From contig NZ_PVTF01000024.1 of NCBI RefSeq assembly GCF_003002815.1, positions 1-64,000 of the forward strand: 64,000 bases of DNA, in the 5' to 3' direction. Shown here piece by piece: positions 36,204 to 46,842 of this stretch (its first letter is position 1; every line of letters begins with the position of its first letter). The translations under genes and the position numbers were made by a program. The notes under the pieces are model-generated. The model did not search any database, was not told the origin of the DNA, and saw nothing but the letters and a program-made list of their open reading frames with translations. Source of the stretch: Umezawaea tangerina. Lineage in GTDB: Bacteria > Actinomycetota > Actinomycetes > Mycobacteriales > Pseudonocardiaceae.

Positions 36204-37145
36204 TCAGGTCAGGTCGGCGGCCAGCCGCTCCCGGTAGAAGCGCACCGCCTTCTCGTGGTCCTCGCCGACGAACCCGCGGGGCGCGCACTCCACGATCATG
36301 ATCAGGTAGAGGTACACCCGGTAGAGCCGGACGCGCTGCCGCGCGGACTCCGTCAGGTCCACGGCCCCGTAGCCGAGCAGGAAGTCCGGTTCGTCCTCGA
36401 TGTCGCCGAACAGGGCGAGCGAGACGAAGTCGGCCAGCGGGTCGCCCCAGAACGCCCGCTCGGGGTCGATGATCCCGACCACCGCCGGGGCGGCCGGGTC
36501 GACGAAGATGTTGCCCGGCCAGAGGTCGAAGTGGACGAGGACCGGTGTGGTCACCTCGTCGAGAACGGCTGAGCGGGCCTGGAACCAGTCGGAGAGGCCC
36601 TCCGGGAGCCCGACACCGAACACGTCCGCGTCGGCCAGCACGGAGGCCACCATGGCCAGGAAGGCCCCTCGCCAGGTGTCACCGCCCGGTCCCTCCGGGT
36701 AGCCGAACGAGTCCCCTTCGATCCGGTGCAGCCGGGCCACGATCCCGCCCAGCTCACGCCTCAGCGAGGCGCGCGCCCCCGGCGCCAGCTCCTGGTCCAG
36801 CGACGCCCAGGACCCGCCGTCCAGGCAGCTCATCACCAGCAGGCCGTCCTCGGCGTGCAGCACCTCCGGCACCGGCACGCCGTGCGCGGCCATCAGCCGG
36901 AACGCCATCACCTCGGTGCGCATGATGTCCCGCTCGTAGGTCATCAGCGGTGTCCCCGGCGGCGGCGCGACCTTGAGCACCACCACCCGCCCGTCGTCGG
37001 TGGTGAGCCGGTAGGCCGCGTTGAACATGCCGTCGGTCAGCTCGACGTGCTCCGCCAGCCCCGCCCCCGTCGCCCGGCGGGTGATCGACGACAGCTCGGA
37101 CCCGGTCAGCTTCCGCTTGGTGTCGCTGTGCACGACGCGAATCAC
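36204..37145 (-). CDS. Aminoglycoside-phosphotransferase-like (APH) family protein
   Basis: A kinase-fold phosphotransferase of 313 residues. It shows the nucleotide-binding beta strands ([10 protein letters not shown]), Brenner motif [11 protein letters not shown] (catalytic Asp, Mg-binding Asn) and the metal-binding [11 protein letters not shown]. No evidence ties it to antibiotic resistance. Small-metabolite kinases share the fold. GTG 37145 is the most likely start. GTG 37133 is possible. It is divergent from the fumarase gene by 75 bp. Confidence 0.83.
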   Translation of the reverse strand: MIRVVHSDTKRKLTGSELSSITRRATGAGLAEHVELTDGMFNAAYRLTTDDGRVVVLKVAPPPGTPLMTYERDIMRTEVMAFRLMAAHGVPVPEVLHAEDGLLVMSCLDGGSWASLDQELAPGARASLRRELGGIVARLHRIEGDSFGYPEGPGGDTWRGAFLAMVASVLADADVFGVGLPEGLSDWFQARSAVLDEVTTPVLVHFDLWPGNIFVDPAAPAVVGIIDPERAFWGDPLADFVSLALFGDIEDEPDFLLGYGAVDLTESARQRVRLYRVYLYLIMIVECAPRGFVGEDHEKAVRFYRERLAADLT

Positions 37146-37220
37146 ATCACGACGGCTCGGTCGCCCGATGGCGATCGGATACGGTCGGCGGATTCCGAAG
37201 CGCGCAAGGGAGCCCGCGAC

Positions 37221-38885
<1,665 letters not shown>

Positions 38886-38891
38886 GCAGGC

Positions 38892-38918
38892 GGGGAGGGG
38901 ACCCGGCGTCCCCTCCCC
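38892..38918. terminator. Bidirectional terminator
   Basis: GGGGAGGGGAC / GTCCCCTCCCC, 11-nt perfect arms with 5-nt loop, between the convergent fumarase and lipoprotein genes. Confidence 0.75.
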
Positions 38919-38924
38919 CACCCG

Positions 38925-39497
38925 TCACGCGGCGTCTTGGCGGGCTTCCAGGACGACCTTGCGGTCGCCCAGGGGCGCGGCGAGGGTGACGTTGAGCGGG
39001 ACGTCGCGGATCTCCTGCGTGCACACACCGCCCGCACCGGGCGCGTAGTACGTGGTCACGAGGGTGATCTGCACCTGGTCGGCGGCCTGCGTGGTCACCT
39101 CGGCGGTGGCCGTCTTGCAGCCACCCGCCTGGCCGACCACCTGCAGCGTCCGGCCGTCGGAGGCCACGCTCACCTGCGTCTTGTACGTCTCCGGCAGCAC
39201 CGTGCCGTCCACCTTCGACGGCGGCACCTCGGTCGACCCGCCCGGCAGCGGCGGCGCGCTCGACTGCGACGGCTGCGGCGGGACCTGGCTCTGGCCGGGC
39301 GGGCGGACGCCCGAGGACGGCAGGGTGGCCGTCCCACCGGGCAGACCGGACGCCGACGGCGACGACGAGGCCGTGGACGGCGACGACGAAGGCGTGCCGG
39401 ACGATCCACCTGCCCCGAACGGGGCATCTCCACTACCGCAACCGGCTAGTGCGCACAGTCCCACGGCGAGGGCGACGAGCACCTTGGCGTTCCTCAT
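38925..39497 (-). CDS. Secreted lipoprotein, paralogue A
   Basis: A 190-residue predicted lipoprotein: signal peptide ending in LAGC (lipidated Cys about 20), a Ser/Pro/Gly-rich disordered linker (about 25-95), then a compact C-terminal domain with LPETYKTQV, VVGQAGGCKTATAEV and PLGDRKVVLEAR. It is clearly homologous to the product at 39627-40121, with two matching cysteines that could form a disulfide. Family unrecognised and function unknown. It sits alone between the fumarase and its paralogue. Confidence 0.75.
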   Translation of the reverse strand: MRNAKVLVALAVGLCALAGCGSGDAPFGAGGSSGTPSSSPSTASSSPSASGLPGGTATLPSSGVRPPGQSQVPPQPSQSSAPPLPGGSTEVPPSKVDGTVLPETYKTQVSVASDGRTLQVVGQAGGCKTATAEVTTQAADQVQITLVTTYYAPGAGGVCTQEIRDVPLNVTLAAPLGDRKVVLEARQDAA

Positions 39498-39626
39498 ATC
39501 GCAAGGACGGTACAGGCGCCGATGTGGTTGCAGGACCCCGCCGGACCGGACAAGACAGGACAGAAAGGCGCCCGACCAGCGGTGTCCGGCCGACGGGGCG
39601 TCGACCGGACACCGGGTCGGAGCCGG

Positions 39627-40121
39627 TTACTGCTGCTGGCGGGTGGCCAGCGCGACGGTCCGGTCGCCCAGGGGCGCGTCGAGCTTCGCGGTCAACGGCG
39701 GGAAGCGGATGTCCATGGTGCACATCTGCTGGGTCGACGGCATCGTCTCGACGAGGACCAGCCGGACCGTGGTCGGGGACTGCTCGGCGACCTCGGCGGT
39801 CACCTTGCTGCACCCGCCCTCCTGGCCGATCACGCCGATGACGGAGCCCTCGCTCTCGGTCCAGACCTGGCGCGGGTACTGCTCGGGCAGCGCGGCCGCG
39901 TCGATCTTCTCCGCGGGCACCGCGACACCGCCGTTGGGCGGCGGCTCACCGACCGCGACCCCCGGATCCGTCGAGGTCGTCGTGGGTGCGGGCGAGGACG
40001 AGATGCTGAGCTGCGGTTCGCCGGACCCGCTCCCGGCGTCGACCGATGACTGGGGGTTCGCACACGCGGCCACCAGCAGGAACAGAACGCCGGCGCCGAC
40101 TGCGGTTCCTAGGCTTCTCAT
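39627..40121 (-). CDS. Secreted lipoprotein, paralogue B
   Basis: About 164 residues, starting at ATG 40121. An in-frame start at 40139 exists but lies inside the perfect inverted repeat. The lipoprotein signal ends VAACAN, followed by a Ser/Thr/Pro linker and a domain matching paralogue A (LPEQYPRQVW, VIGQEGGCSKVTAEV, MCTMDI, PLGDRTVALATR). The hairpin array 40122-40274 abuts its start codon. No function is recognised. Confidence 0.75.
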   Translation of the reverse strand: MRSLGTAVGAGVLFLLVAACANPQSSVDAGSGSGEPQLSISSSPAPTTTSTDPGVAVGEPPPNGGVAVPAEKIDAAALPEQYPRQVWTESEGSVIGVIGQEGGCSKVTAEVAEQSPTTVRLVLVETMPSTQQMCTMDIRFPPLTAKLDAPLGDRTVALATRQQQ

Positions 40122-40274
40122 GTGAACAGGACGGAGCAACCCGGTTTTTGGGTTGCTCCGTCCTGTTCACGCCTTGGCCGTTCTTCTGTGAAACAGCCGG
40201 AGCAACCCCGTTCTCGGGTTGCTCCGTCCTGTTCACGCCTTGCCTGCTTTTCTGTGAAACAGCCGGAGCGACCC
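40122..40274 (-). repeat. 66-bp tandem hairpin array
   Basis: GTGAACAGGACGGAGCAACC-type left arms at 40122, 40188 and 40254 (period 66 bp) alternate with right arms at 40150-40170 and 40216-40236. The first unit has perfect 21-nt arms (40122-40142 / 40150-40170) and a 7-nt loop. The second has a left arm with a few changes. It lies between the end of the hexuronate operon and the start of lipoprotein B, so it may act as a multi-hairpin terminator. Confidence 0.85.
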
Positions 40275-40282
40275 GCCCCCGA

Positions 40283-41443
40283 CTACCGGTCGAGGTACTC
40301 CTTGATCCCCGCGACGGCGTGCTTCACCGCGTCCAGCCTGGGCCGGGAGGCCAGACCCGCGTGGTAGAGGTGGAACTCCTCGACGCCCTCGTCGGCGTAG
40401 TGCTTCCACTCGGTCAGCAGTGCCTCGCCGTCGACCGCCTTCGGCGGCAGCGCGAGGACGTAGCCCGCGATCCGGGCGTCCGGCCCGGCGACCTCGCGCA
40501 GCGCGCGGATGCCGGGGGTGCTCGCCTCCGCACCGCCCCAGCAGAACACGGTCAGCACGTCCACCTCCGCCCCCACGGCGGGCGCGACCGTGGCGAACGG
40601 GCCGGTGGCCCACTTGTCAGCGGTGGCGTGCAGGACGACCCGGATGCCCGGCGCCCGCTCGCGCACCAGCTCCACCAACGCCCCGCGCAGCTCCCGGACG
40701 ATCCCGGTGCGCACCAGCGACACCTGCTTCGCCCGCTCCCCCAGCGCTTCCTCGACGCTCGGCGCGCCCGCGTCGACCCCGGCTCGCACGACGGCCCGCA
40801 GGTCGTCGACGTCGAGACCCGCGTCCTGGTAGCGGACGGCGCACGCGACGCAGAAGCACAGCGAGAGCAGCTTCTGCCGGACCGGGTCCCAGTCGGCGCC
40901 GTCGGTCTTCTCGTGGTGGCCGCCGTGGAAGAAGCCGAGCGGTCCGCACGCCTCCAGCACGATCCCGTCCGGGCGACCGAGGTCGAGGACCTCGGTCACG
41001 AGTGTGCGCGCGTACTCGACGACGTCGGGGTTCGCCGTGCACAGCGCGTACGGGTAGCGGTCGCCGAAAGCGTTGACAACGTTGACATCCGGGTGCAGGT
41101 CGCCGAGCCTGCTACTGTGCGTCAGGACCGTCCACGCGTACACCGGCAGCCCGACCGCGCGCAGCGCGTCCGCCGCGGCGCCGAAGGAGTTGTCACCGTC
41201 CACCCAGGACGGTTCGGCGGGCACGAGCCGCTTGCCGTGCCAGGCCTCGTCGCGGACCGGCAGGTAGAACGCCGCGTGCCGGGCGTCGACCATCCGGTGC
41301 TCCGGGTGCAGCGGGGTCGCGGCGCGCACGGTGTGGTATGACGCCGCGAGCGCGACCGCGTCCACGCCGAGGTCCGCATACCGTTGTGCCGCAAGGGGAT
41401 CGCCGACGACGTCCCAGGGGTAGACGTGCGCGACGCTCTTCAC
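40283..41443 (-). CDS. Uncharacterised protein of the hexuronate operon, TIM-barrel hydrolase-like
   Basis: A 386-residue cytosolic protein that I cannot assign to a named family. It begins KSVAHVYPWDVVGDPLAAQRY, has a glycosidase-like run of strands (DGIVLEACGPLGFFHGG), a cysteine cluster LCFCVACAVRYQDAG like those in GH42-type TIM barrels, and a late VDVLTVFCWGG strand. GTG 41443 overlaps the stop of gudD (GTGA). It is the last gene of the operon. A lactonase or glycoside hydrolase would fit a missing step, but that is inference. Confidence 0.7.
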   Translation of the reverse strand: MKSVAHVYPWDVVGDPLAAQRYADLGVDAVALAASYHTVRAATPLHPEHRMVDARHAAFYLPVRDEAWHGKRLVPAEPSWVDGDNSFGAAADALRAVGLPVYAWTVLTHSSRLGDLHPDVNVVNAFGDRYPYALCTANPDVVEYARTLVTEVLDLGRPDGIVLEACGPLGFFHGGHHEKTDGADWDPVRQKLLSLCFCVACAVRYQDAGLDVDDLRAVVRAGVDAGAPSVEEALGERAKQVSLVRTGIVRELRGALVELVRERAPGIRVVLHATADKWATGPFATVAPAVGAEVDVLTVFCWGGAEASTPGIRALREVAGPDARIAGYVLALPPKAVDGEALLTEWKHYADEGVEEFHLYHAGLASRPRLDAVKHAVAGIKEYLDR

Positions 41444-42699
41444 CACCGGGGACGCAGCCTTTCGTAGGTGGGGTCGAACTTCTGCATGTAGCCGGTGTCG
41501 TCGCGCTGGACGATGCCGCACGTGCGGTAGTTCTCGGCCAGCCTGGCCAGCGCGTCGCGGTCCAGCTCGACGCCGAGCCCCGGCGTGGTGGGCACCGGCA
41601 CGGCACCGTCCACGAAGGTCAGCGCGCCGGGCAGGACGACGTCGTCCTCCCGGTTCCACGGGTAGTGGGTGTCGCAGGCGTAGCTCAGGTTCGGGGTCGC
41701 GGCGGCGAGGTGCGTCATCGCGGCGAGGCTGATCCCGAGGTGGGAGTTGGAGTGCATCGACAGGCCGATGCCGAACGTCTCGCAGGTCGACGCGAGGTTG
41801 CGCGACCGGCTCAGCCCGCCCCAGTAGTGGTGGTCGGACAGGACGACCTGCACCGCGTCCACCGCGACCGACGGGGCGATGTGCTCGAACGCGACGACGT
41901 ACATGTTGGTGGCCAACGGCATCGGGGCCTTGGCCGCGACCTCGGACAGGCCGGGGATGCCCTCGGTCGGGTCCTCCAGGTACTCCACGACGCCGTCGAG
42001 CGCCTCGGCGACGCGGATCGACGTCTCCACCGACCACGCGGCGTTCGGGTCCAGCCGCAGCGGGAGGGTCGGGAAGGCCTCGCGCAGCGCGTGGATGGCC
42101 GCGATCTCCTCGTCGGGCGGGAAGACACCGCCCTTGAGCTTGATCGAGCCGAACCCGTACTCGGCGATCAGCCGCTCGGCCTGCGCGACGATGCCCGCCG
42201 GGTCGACCGCCTCGCCCCACTGGTCGGGCTCGGCGCCGGGGTGCCCCGCCCATTTATAGAACAGGTAGGCGCTGTACGGGACGGCGTCGCGGACGGCGCC
42301 GCCGAGCAGGTCGGACACCGGGCGGCCGAGGGCCTTGCCGCGGATGTCCCAGGTCGCGACCTCGAACGGCGAGAACACCCGGTCCACGGTGCCCTCGACG
42401 GTGAGCTTGCCGGTCAGGCCGTGCCGGTCGTCGCCGGACTTGCCGCCCAGCACCTCCGCGACGCGCCGGTGCATCACGTTGAGCTGGTGCACGTCCAGGC
42501 CGACCAGCGCGGGCGCGACCCGGCTCAGCCGGTCGAGGTGGCCGATGTCGCCGTAGCTCTCGCCCAGCCCGCTGACGCCCTCGTCGGTGTGCACCTCGAC
42601 GATCGACCGCAGCGCCCACGGCTCGTGGACGCCCGCGGAGTTCAGCAGCGGCGGGTCCCGGAAGGCGACGGGGGTGATGGTGATGTCGGTGATCCTCAT
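41440..42699 (-). CDS. gudD: Enolase-superfamily dehydratase, probable glucarate dehydratase
   Basis: Dehydrates D-glucarate to 5-keto-4-deoxyglucarate. At 419 residues it has an N-terminal capping domain and a barrel with the catalytic KxK (GSIKLKGG), metal ligands in RLDPNAAW, YLEDPTEG and LATNM, and the MHSNSHLGIS segment carrying the family's catalytic His. These match glucarate dehydratases better than other enolase subgroups. It overlaps kdgD upstream (ATGA) and the uncharacterised gene downstream. Confidence 0.88.
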   Translation of the reverse strand: MRITDITITPVAFRDPPLLNSAGVHEPWALRSIVEVHTDEGVSGLGESYGDIGHLDRLSRVAPALVGLDVHQLNVMHRRVAEVLGGKSGDDRHGLTGKLTVEGTVDRVFSPFEVATWDIRGKALGRPVSDLLGGAVRDAVPYSAYLFYKWAGHPGAEPDQWGEAVDPAGIVAQAERLIAEYGFGSIKLKGGVFPPDEEIAAIHALREAFPTLPLRLDPNAAWSVETSIRVAEALDGVVEYLEDPTEGIPGLSEVAAKAPMPLATNMYVVAFEHIAPSVAVDAVQVVLSDHHYWGGLSRSRNLASTCETFGIGLSMHSNSHLGISLAAMTHLAAATPNLSYACDTHYPWNREDDVVLPGALTFVDGAVPVPTTPGLGVELDRDALARLAENYRTCGIVQRDDTGYMQKFDPTYERLRPRW

Positions 42700-43598
42700 G
42701 CCGCCAGCGCCCTTCCCACCGCGATGATCCGCTCCAGCTCCTCGACGTGCTCCGGTGTCGGGTCGACCAGCGGCGGCCGCACACCCCCGGCGTCCAGGCC
42801 GCCGAGCCGCACCGCGGCCTTGATCAGCGCCACGGCGTAGCCGGGCACCCGGTCGCGCAGCTCGACCAGCGGCACGAAGAACTCGCCGAGGTAGCGGCGC
42901 ACCAGCGCGGTGTCGTCGTCCTGCACGGCCTGGTAGAAGCCGAGGGAGATCTCCGGCGCGAACGCGAACACCGCCGAGGAGTACAGGTCCACGCCGATGC
43001 CGCGGTAGGCGGGCACGGTCAGCTCGGCGGTCGGCAGGCCGTTGAAGAACTGGAACGGCTTGTCGACGCGGGCCCGCACGGCCAGCACGATCCGCTGGAG
43101 CTGGTCGATGTCGCCGAGGCCGTCCTTGAACCCGACGACGGTCGGCAGCGACGCGACCTCCACCGCGGTGTCGGGCGTGAACACGGCGTTGTTGCGCTGG
43201 TAGACGATCACCGGCAGGTCGGTGGCGGCGGCCACGTCGGTGACGTAGCGCACCAGGCCCTTCGGGGGGTTGGTCACCAGGTACGGCGGCATCAGCAGGA
43301 GCCCGTCGGCACCCGCGCGCGCCGCGGCCCTGGCGAAGTCCTTGGCGATGGGCAGCGGACCGCCCGCGCCCGCGAAGACCGGTACGCGACCCGCGGTCGC
43401 CTCGACCGCCACGGCGACCGCGCGTTCGAACTCCTCAAGGCCGAGCGCGTGGAACTCCCCCGTGCCGCAGGCGACGAAGACCGCGCCCGGCCCCGCCGAG
43501 ACGCCGTGCTTGACGTGCTCGGCCAGCACGTCCTCGGCGATCGCACCCGTCGGGTCGAACGGCGTTACCGGAAAGAACAGCACCCCATCGAGTTGCAT
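42696..43598 (-). CDS. kdgD: 5-dehydro-4-deoxyglucarate dehydratase
   Basis: Converts the gudD product to 2-oxoglutarate semialdehyde with loss of CO2 and water. The DHDPS/NAL-fold enzyme of 300 residues has the Schiff-base lysine in VGFKDGLGD, the tyrosine in VIVYQRNN, and FVACGTGEFHALG near the N terminus, which is characteristic of KDGDH. ATG 43598. Its stop overlaps the gudD start. Confidence 0.92.
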   Translation of the reverse strand: MQLDGVLFFPVTPFDPTGAIAEDVLAEHVKHGVSAGPGAVFVACGTGEFHALGLEEFERAVAVAVEATAGRVPVFAGAGGPLPIAKDFARAAARAGADGLLLMPPYLVTNPPKGLVRYVTDVAAATDLPVIVYQRNNAVFTPDTAVEVASLPTVVGFKDGLGDIDQLQRIVLAVRARVDKPFQFFNGLPTAELTVPAYRGIGVDLYSSAVFAFAPEISLGFYQAVQDDDTALVRRYLGEFFVPLVELRDRVPGYAVALIKAAVRLGGLDAGGVRPPLVDPTPEHVEELERIIAVGRALAA

Positions 43599-43604
43599 AG
43601 ACCT

Positions 43605-44480
43605 TCATCCCTTGATCGCTCCGGTGGTGATCCCACGCAGGAAAGACTTCTGCAGCGACAGGTACACGAGCAGGCTCGGTACCAGCGCCAGCAATGCTCC
43701 GGCCAAGACGATCCCAGGTCCGACCTCCTGGTCGGACCTCAACGACAGCAGGGCGACGGTCAGGGTGTAGTCGGAGGGGTCGTCGGCGACGATCAGCGGG
43801 AGCAGGTACTGCTCCCAGACCATGGTGAACCCGAACACGGCCACCACGCCGAGAGCGGGCCTCACCAGCGGCAGGATGATCTGGGCGAAGATCCGGAGCT
43901 CGCCCGCCCCGTCGACCTTCGCGGCCTCCTCGAGCTCCACGGGGATCTCCTTCATGAACTCCGTCATGACGAAGATGGAGAAGCCCCAGGCACCCAGGGG
44001 CAGGATCACGCCGAGCAGGGTGCCCTTCAGGCTGACGTGCAGCAGCGGGAGGTCGCCGATCACCAGGGACAGGGGGATCGCGATGACCTCCTCGGGCAGC
44101 ATCATCGTGGTGAGGATCAGCAGCAGCACGGCCGCCTGTCCCCGGAACTTCTTGCGCGCCAACGCGTACGCGGCGAACACGCTCACCGCGAGCTGGAGCA
44201 GCAGCGCCCCGCCCGCGATGATCAGCGAGTTCGCCAGGTAGCCCCAGACGCCCTTGTCGCCCGCCTCGGTGAAGTTGACCATCGAGGGCCGGTCGGGCAG
44301 CAGGGAGAGCCGCGTGGGGTCGGGGTTGTGGTCGAACGCGCCGGAGAACACGGTGACCAGCGGCCCCGCGAACAGCAGCACGGCACCCGCGCTGAGCAGG
44401 ATCCTGATCCCCTTGCCCAGCCGGGCCCCGCGGCCGGTCGACCACCCGAGCGCGGTGTCGCACTCCTCCGCGATGCTCAC
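43605..44480 (-). CDS. Carbohydrate ABC transporter permease (MalG type)
   Basis: Inner-membrane permease of 291 residues with six hydrophobic segments and the EAA loop ELEEAAKVDGAGELRIFAQIILPLVRPAL that contacts the ATPase. GTG 44480 overlaps the upstream permease stop (GTGA). It is part of the CUT1-type importer in the hexuronate operon. No ATPase is encoded here, so a shared MsiK-like ATPase elsewhere is probably used. Confidence 0.9.
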   Translation of the reverse strand: MSIAEECDTALGWSTGRGARLGKGIRILLSAGAVLLFAGPLVTVFSGAFDHNPDPTRLSLLPDRPSMVNFTEAGDKGVWGYLANSLIIAGGALLLQLAVSVFAAYALARKKFRGQAAVLLLILTTMMLPEEVIAIPLSLVIGDLPLLHVSLKGTLLGVILPLGAWGFSIFVMTEFMKEIPVELEEAAKVDGAGELRIFAQIILPLVRPALGVVAVFGFTMVWEQYLLPLIVADDPSDYTLTVALLSLRSDQEVGPGIVLAGALLALVPSLLVYLSLQKSFLRGITTGAIKG

Positions 44481-45448
44481 CCGGCCTCCTTCCGCCGTCG
44501 GTGGACCTGGACCACGACCGTCAGCGCGAACGTGACCAGGAAGAGCAGCACCGAGCCCGCGGACGCGACGCCGATCTCGTCGCGCTCGAAGGCGACGGTG
44601 AACACCCGCGTCATCCACACGTCCGTCGAGCCCGCCGGTCCGCCGCCGGTGAGGACGTAGACCTCGGTGAACACCCGCAGGCCGCGGATCGACGCCAGCG
44701 TCAGCAGGATGGTGATCACCGGGCGCAGCGCGGGCAGCGTGATGTGCCGGACGCGCTGCGCCGTGGAGGCGCCGTCGATGGCGGACGCCTCGTACTGCCG
44801 GCGGTCGATCCCCGCGAGTCCCGCGAGGATCAGCACCATGTCGTAGGGGGCGCCCTTCCAGATCCCGACGAACACCACCGAGGCCAACGAGGTGTCGGGG
44901 CTGTCCAGGAACGTCCACGGGCCGAGGCCCACGAGGGAGAGGGCGCTGTTGACGAACCCCTCCGGCGCCGGGAAGAACAGCAGCCGCCAGATCTCGCCGA
45001 TGACCGCGGTCGCCGCGACCACCGGCAGGAACACCGCGGACCGCACGAACCACAGCGACTTCGCGTGGCCCTCCAGGAGCAGCGCCAGCGCGAACCCGAT
45101 CACCATCGAGCCCAGCGTCTGGCCGACGGCGAGCACGAGCGTGTGCCCGATCGCGGCGCGGAACCGCTCGTCGCCGAGGATGCGGGCGTAGTTGTCCAGC
45201 CCCACCCAGAGGTCACCGAGGAACGGCCGGACCCGGTAGAGGCTCAGCCGGACGCCCTCGGCCATCGGCAGGTACTTGAAGACGGCGAAGATCAGCAGTG
45301 CGGGCAGCAGGAACAGCCACGGCGTGAAGGTGGATCCCGTGAGGCGACGCCGGTGGCGCCGCCTCACGGGGTGGGAGCCGACGGCACCGCCGCCACTAGC
45401 CGCCGGTCCCACGTCTCTGGTGTCGTGAACGGTGTCGGACACCGTCAC
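44477..45448 (-). CDS. Carbohydrate ABC transporter permease (MalF type)
   Basis: A 323-residue permease with a basic N-terminal tail (VRRRHRRR), six hydrophobic segments and the EAA loop YEASAIDGASTAQRVRHITLPALRPV. The GTG at 45448 overlaps the binding-protein stop (GTGA). It forms the heterodimeric channel with the following MalG-type permease. Confidence 0.9.
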   Translation of the reverse strand: MTVSDTVHDTRDVGPAASGGGAVGSHPVRRRHRRRLTGSTFTPWLFLLPALLIFAVFKYLPMAEGVRLSLYRVRPFLGDLWVGLDNYARILGDERFRAAIGHTLVLAVGQTLGSMVIGFALALLLEGHAKSLWFVRSAVFLPVVAATAVIGEIWRLLFFPAPEGFVNSALSLVGLGPWTFLDSPDTSLASVVFVGIWKGAPYDMVLILAGLAGIDRRQYEASAIDGASTAQRVRHITLPALRPVITILLTLASIRGLRVFTEVYVLTGGGPAGSTDVWMTRVFTVAFERDEIGVASAGSVLLFLVTFALTVVVQVHRRRKEAG

Positions 45449-46782
45449 TTCGACATTCCCTGTGCCCGCAGCTCCTCCTCGAGGTTCCCGGCCAGCTTGC
45501 CGAGGTCGCCCTCGACGTCACCGCCGCAGGTCGCGAACAGGGAGTTCAGCGTCTCGGAGAACTGCTGCCGGAAGGGCTGGAAGTTCGGCACGCTCGGGAA
45601 CGGCCGCGCGCTGTCGGCGTAGACCTTCGCGGTGGTCGTCCAGCGCGGGTCGTCGTAGACGGCGTCGACGTCGACCTTGCTGTTGACGGGGAGCCGGACC
45701 ACGGGGGTCGGGTCGCCCTTCATGCCCGCCCGCTGCGCCTCGGCGCTGATCAGGTACTCGGCCAGCTGCTTCTGCGCGTCCGCCCTCGGCGAGCCCGCCA
45801 TCAGGTAGATGTTCTCGCCCTCGCCCAGCACGGTGTCGCCCGCCGGGCCCTTCGGGGCCGCGATGACCTCGTACTTGTCCTTGCCGAGGTTCTTGTCGAA
45901 CCTGCCGAACATGTAGGGGCCGGTCACGTAGATGCCGGTCTTGCCGGTCTCGAAGAACGCGTGCGCGTCGTTCGTGCCCGTGGTGAGGGCGCCGGGCTGG
46001 ACGACCTTGGTGTCGCAGAACATCTTCCGCAGGTACTCGACGGACCTGACCGTCTCGGCGGAGTCCACGGCGACGGTGAACTTGTCGCCGTCCTGCTTGA
46101 CGACGTCACCACCGCCCTGCCAGACGAAGCTCGACGCCCACCAGCCGAGGTAGCCGCGGTCGGTGGTGCCGGGCACCAGCATCCCGTAGGTGTCGGCCTG
46201 GCCGTTGCCGTCCGGGTCGTCCTTGGTGAACGCGGTCGCGAGGTCCGCGAGCTCGTCCCACGTCCTCGGGACCGGCTTGCCGAGCTTCTCGCGCCAGTCC
46301 TTGCGGACCAGCGTGACCATCGCCTGGGTGGAGAACGGGATCGCGTAGTACCTGCCGTCGGAGGCCTTGCCGTTGTCCCAGGCCCGTTCGCCGATGTCGG
46401 CGCCGCCCGCGACGGAGCCCTTGTCGACCTCGCCGACCAGGCCCTGGGAGGTGAAGACGCCCAGCGAGCCGGTGTCCGTGACGACCAGGTCGGGCAGGTC
46501 CTTCGACGCCGCGCGCTGCTGGATCTGCTTGTCGAAGTCCGCGAAGACCGGCTTGTAGTCCACCCGCACCCCGGTCTTCGCGCTGAAGTCGGCGAAGATC
46601 TTCCCGTAGACCTTCGCGGTGGCCTCCGTGCTCCGCGTCCAGACCTCGAACGCCGCGTTCGGGTCCTGTGCGACCCCGGCACTCCCGCCGCTCGTGGCAG
46701 CGGGCTTCGAGCCGCACCCCGCGAGGACGACCCCCACAGCGACCAGCGCGGCAGTCGCGGAGGCGTACCGGGAACGGGGCAT
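45445..46782 (-). CDS. Sugar/uronate ABC transporter substrate-binding lipoprotein
   Basis: CUT1-class binding protein (MalE fold) of 445 residues. The lipoprotein signal ends VVLAGC, followed by a Gly/Ser linker and a type-2 binding fold with FEVWTRSTEATAKVYGKIFADFSAKTG. ATG 46782 has AGGAG 6 nt upstream. First gene of the operon of binding protein, two permeases, kdgD, gudD and the uncharacterised gene. Context suggests a uronate, aldarate or uronate-containing oligosaccharide ligand. Confidence 0.9.
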   Translation of the reverse strand: MPRSRYASATAALVAVGVVLAGCGSKPAATSGGSAGVAQDPNAAFEVWTRSTEATAKVYGKIFADFSAKTGVRVDYKPVFADFDKQIQQRAASKDLPDLVVTDTGSLGVFTSQGLVGEVDKGSVAGGADIGERAWDNGKASDGRYYAIPFSTQAMVTLVRKDWREKLGKPVPRTWDELADLATAFTKDDPDGNGQADTYGMLVPGTTDRGYLGWWASSFVWQGGGDVVKQDGDKFTVAVDSAETVRSVEYLRKMFCDTKVVQPGALTTGTNDAHAFFETGKTGIYVTGPYMFGRFDKNLGKDKYEVIAAPKGPAGDTVLGEGENIYLMAGSPRADAQKQLAEYLISAEAQRAGMKGDPTPVVRLPVNSKVDVDAVYDDPRWTTTAKVYADSARPFPSVPNFQPFRQQFSETLNSLFATCGGDVEGDLGKLAGNLEEELRAQGMSK

Positions 46783-46797
46783 CTCACTCTCCTCGTT

Positions 46798-46832
46798 GTT
46801 CACATCCATGAAACGGAGTCGTACTTGTGAAC
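46798..46832. promoter_or_regulatory. Candidate IclR operator in the hexuronate divergent promoter
   Basis: Inverted 7-mers GTTCACA (46798-46804) and TGTGAAC (46826-46832), 21 nt apart, immediately downstream of the inferred start site of the transport operon. Confidence 0.45.
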
Positions 46833-46842
46833 CTGATGCCGG

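Noticed and set aside
36204-37145. Antibiotic-resistance aminoglycoside kinase
   Set aside because: The APH fold is shared by many metabolite kinases and nothing in the context (fumarase, sigB) points to resistance.
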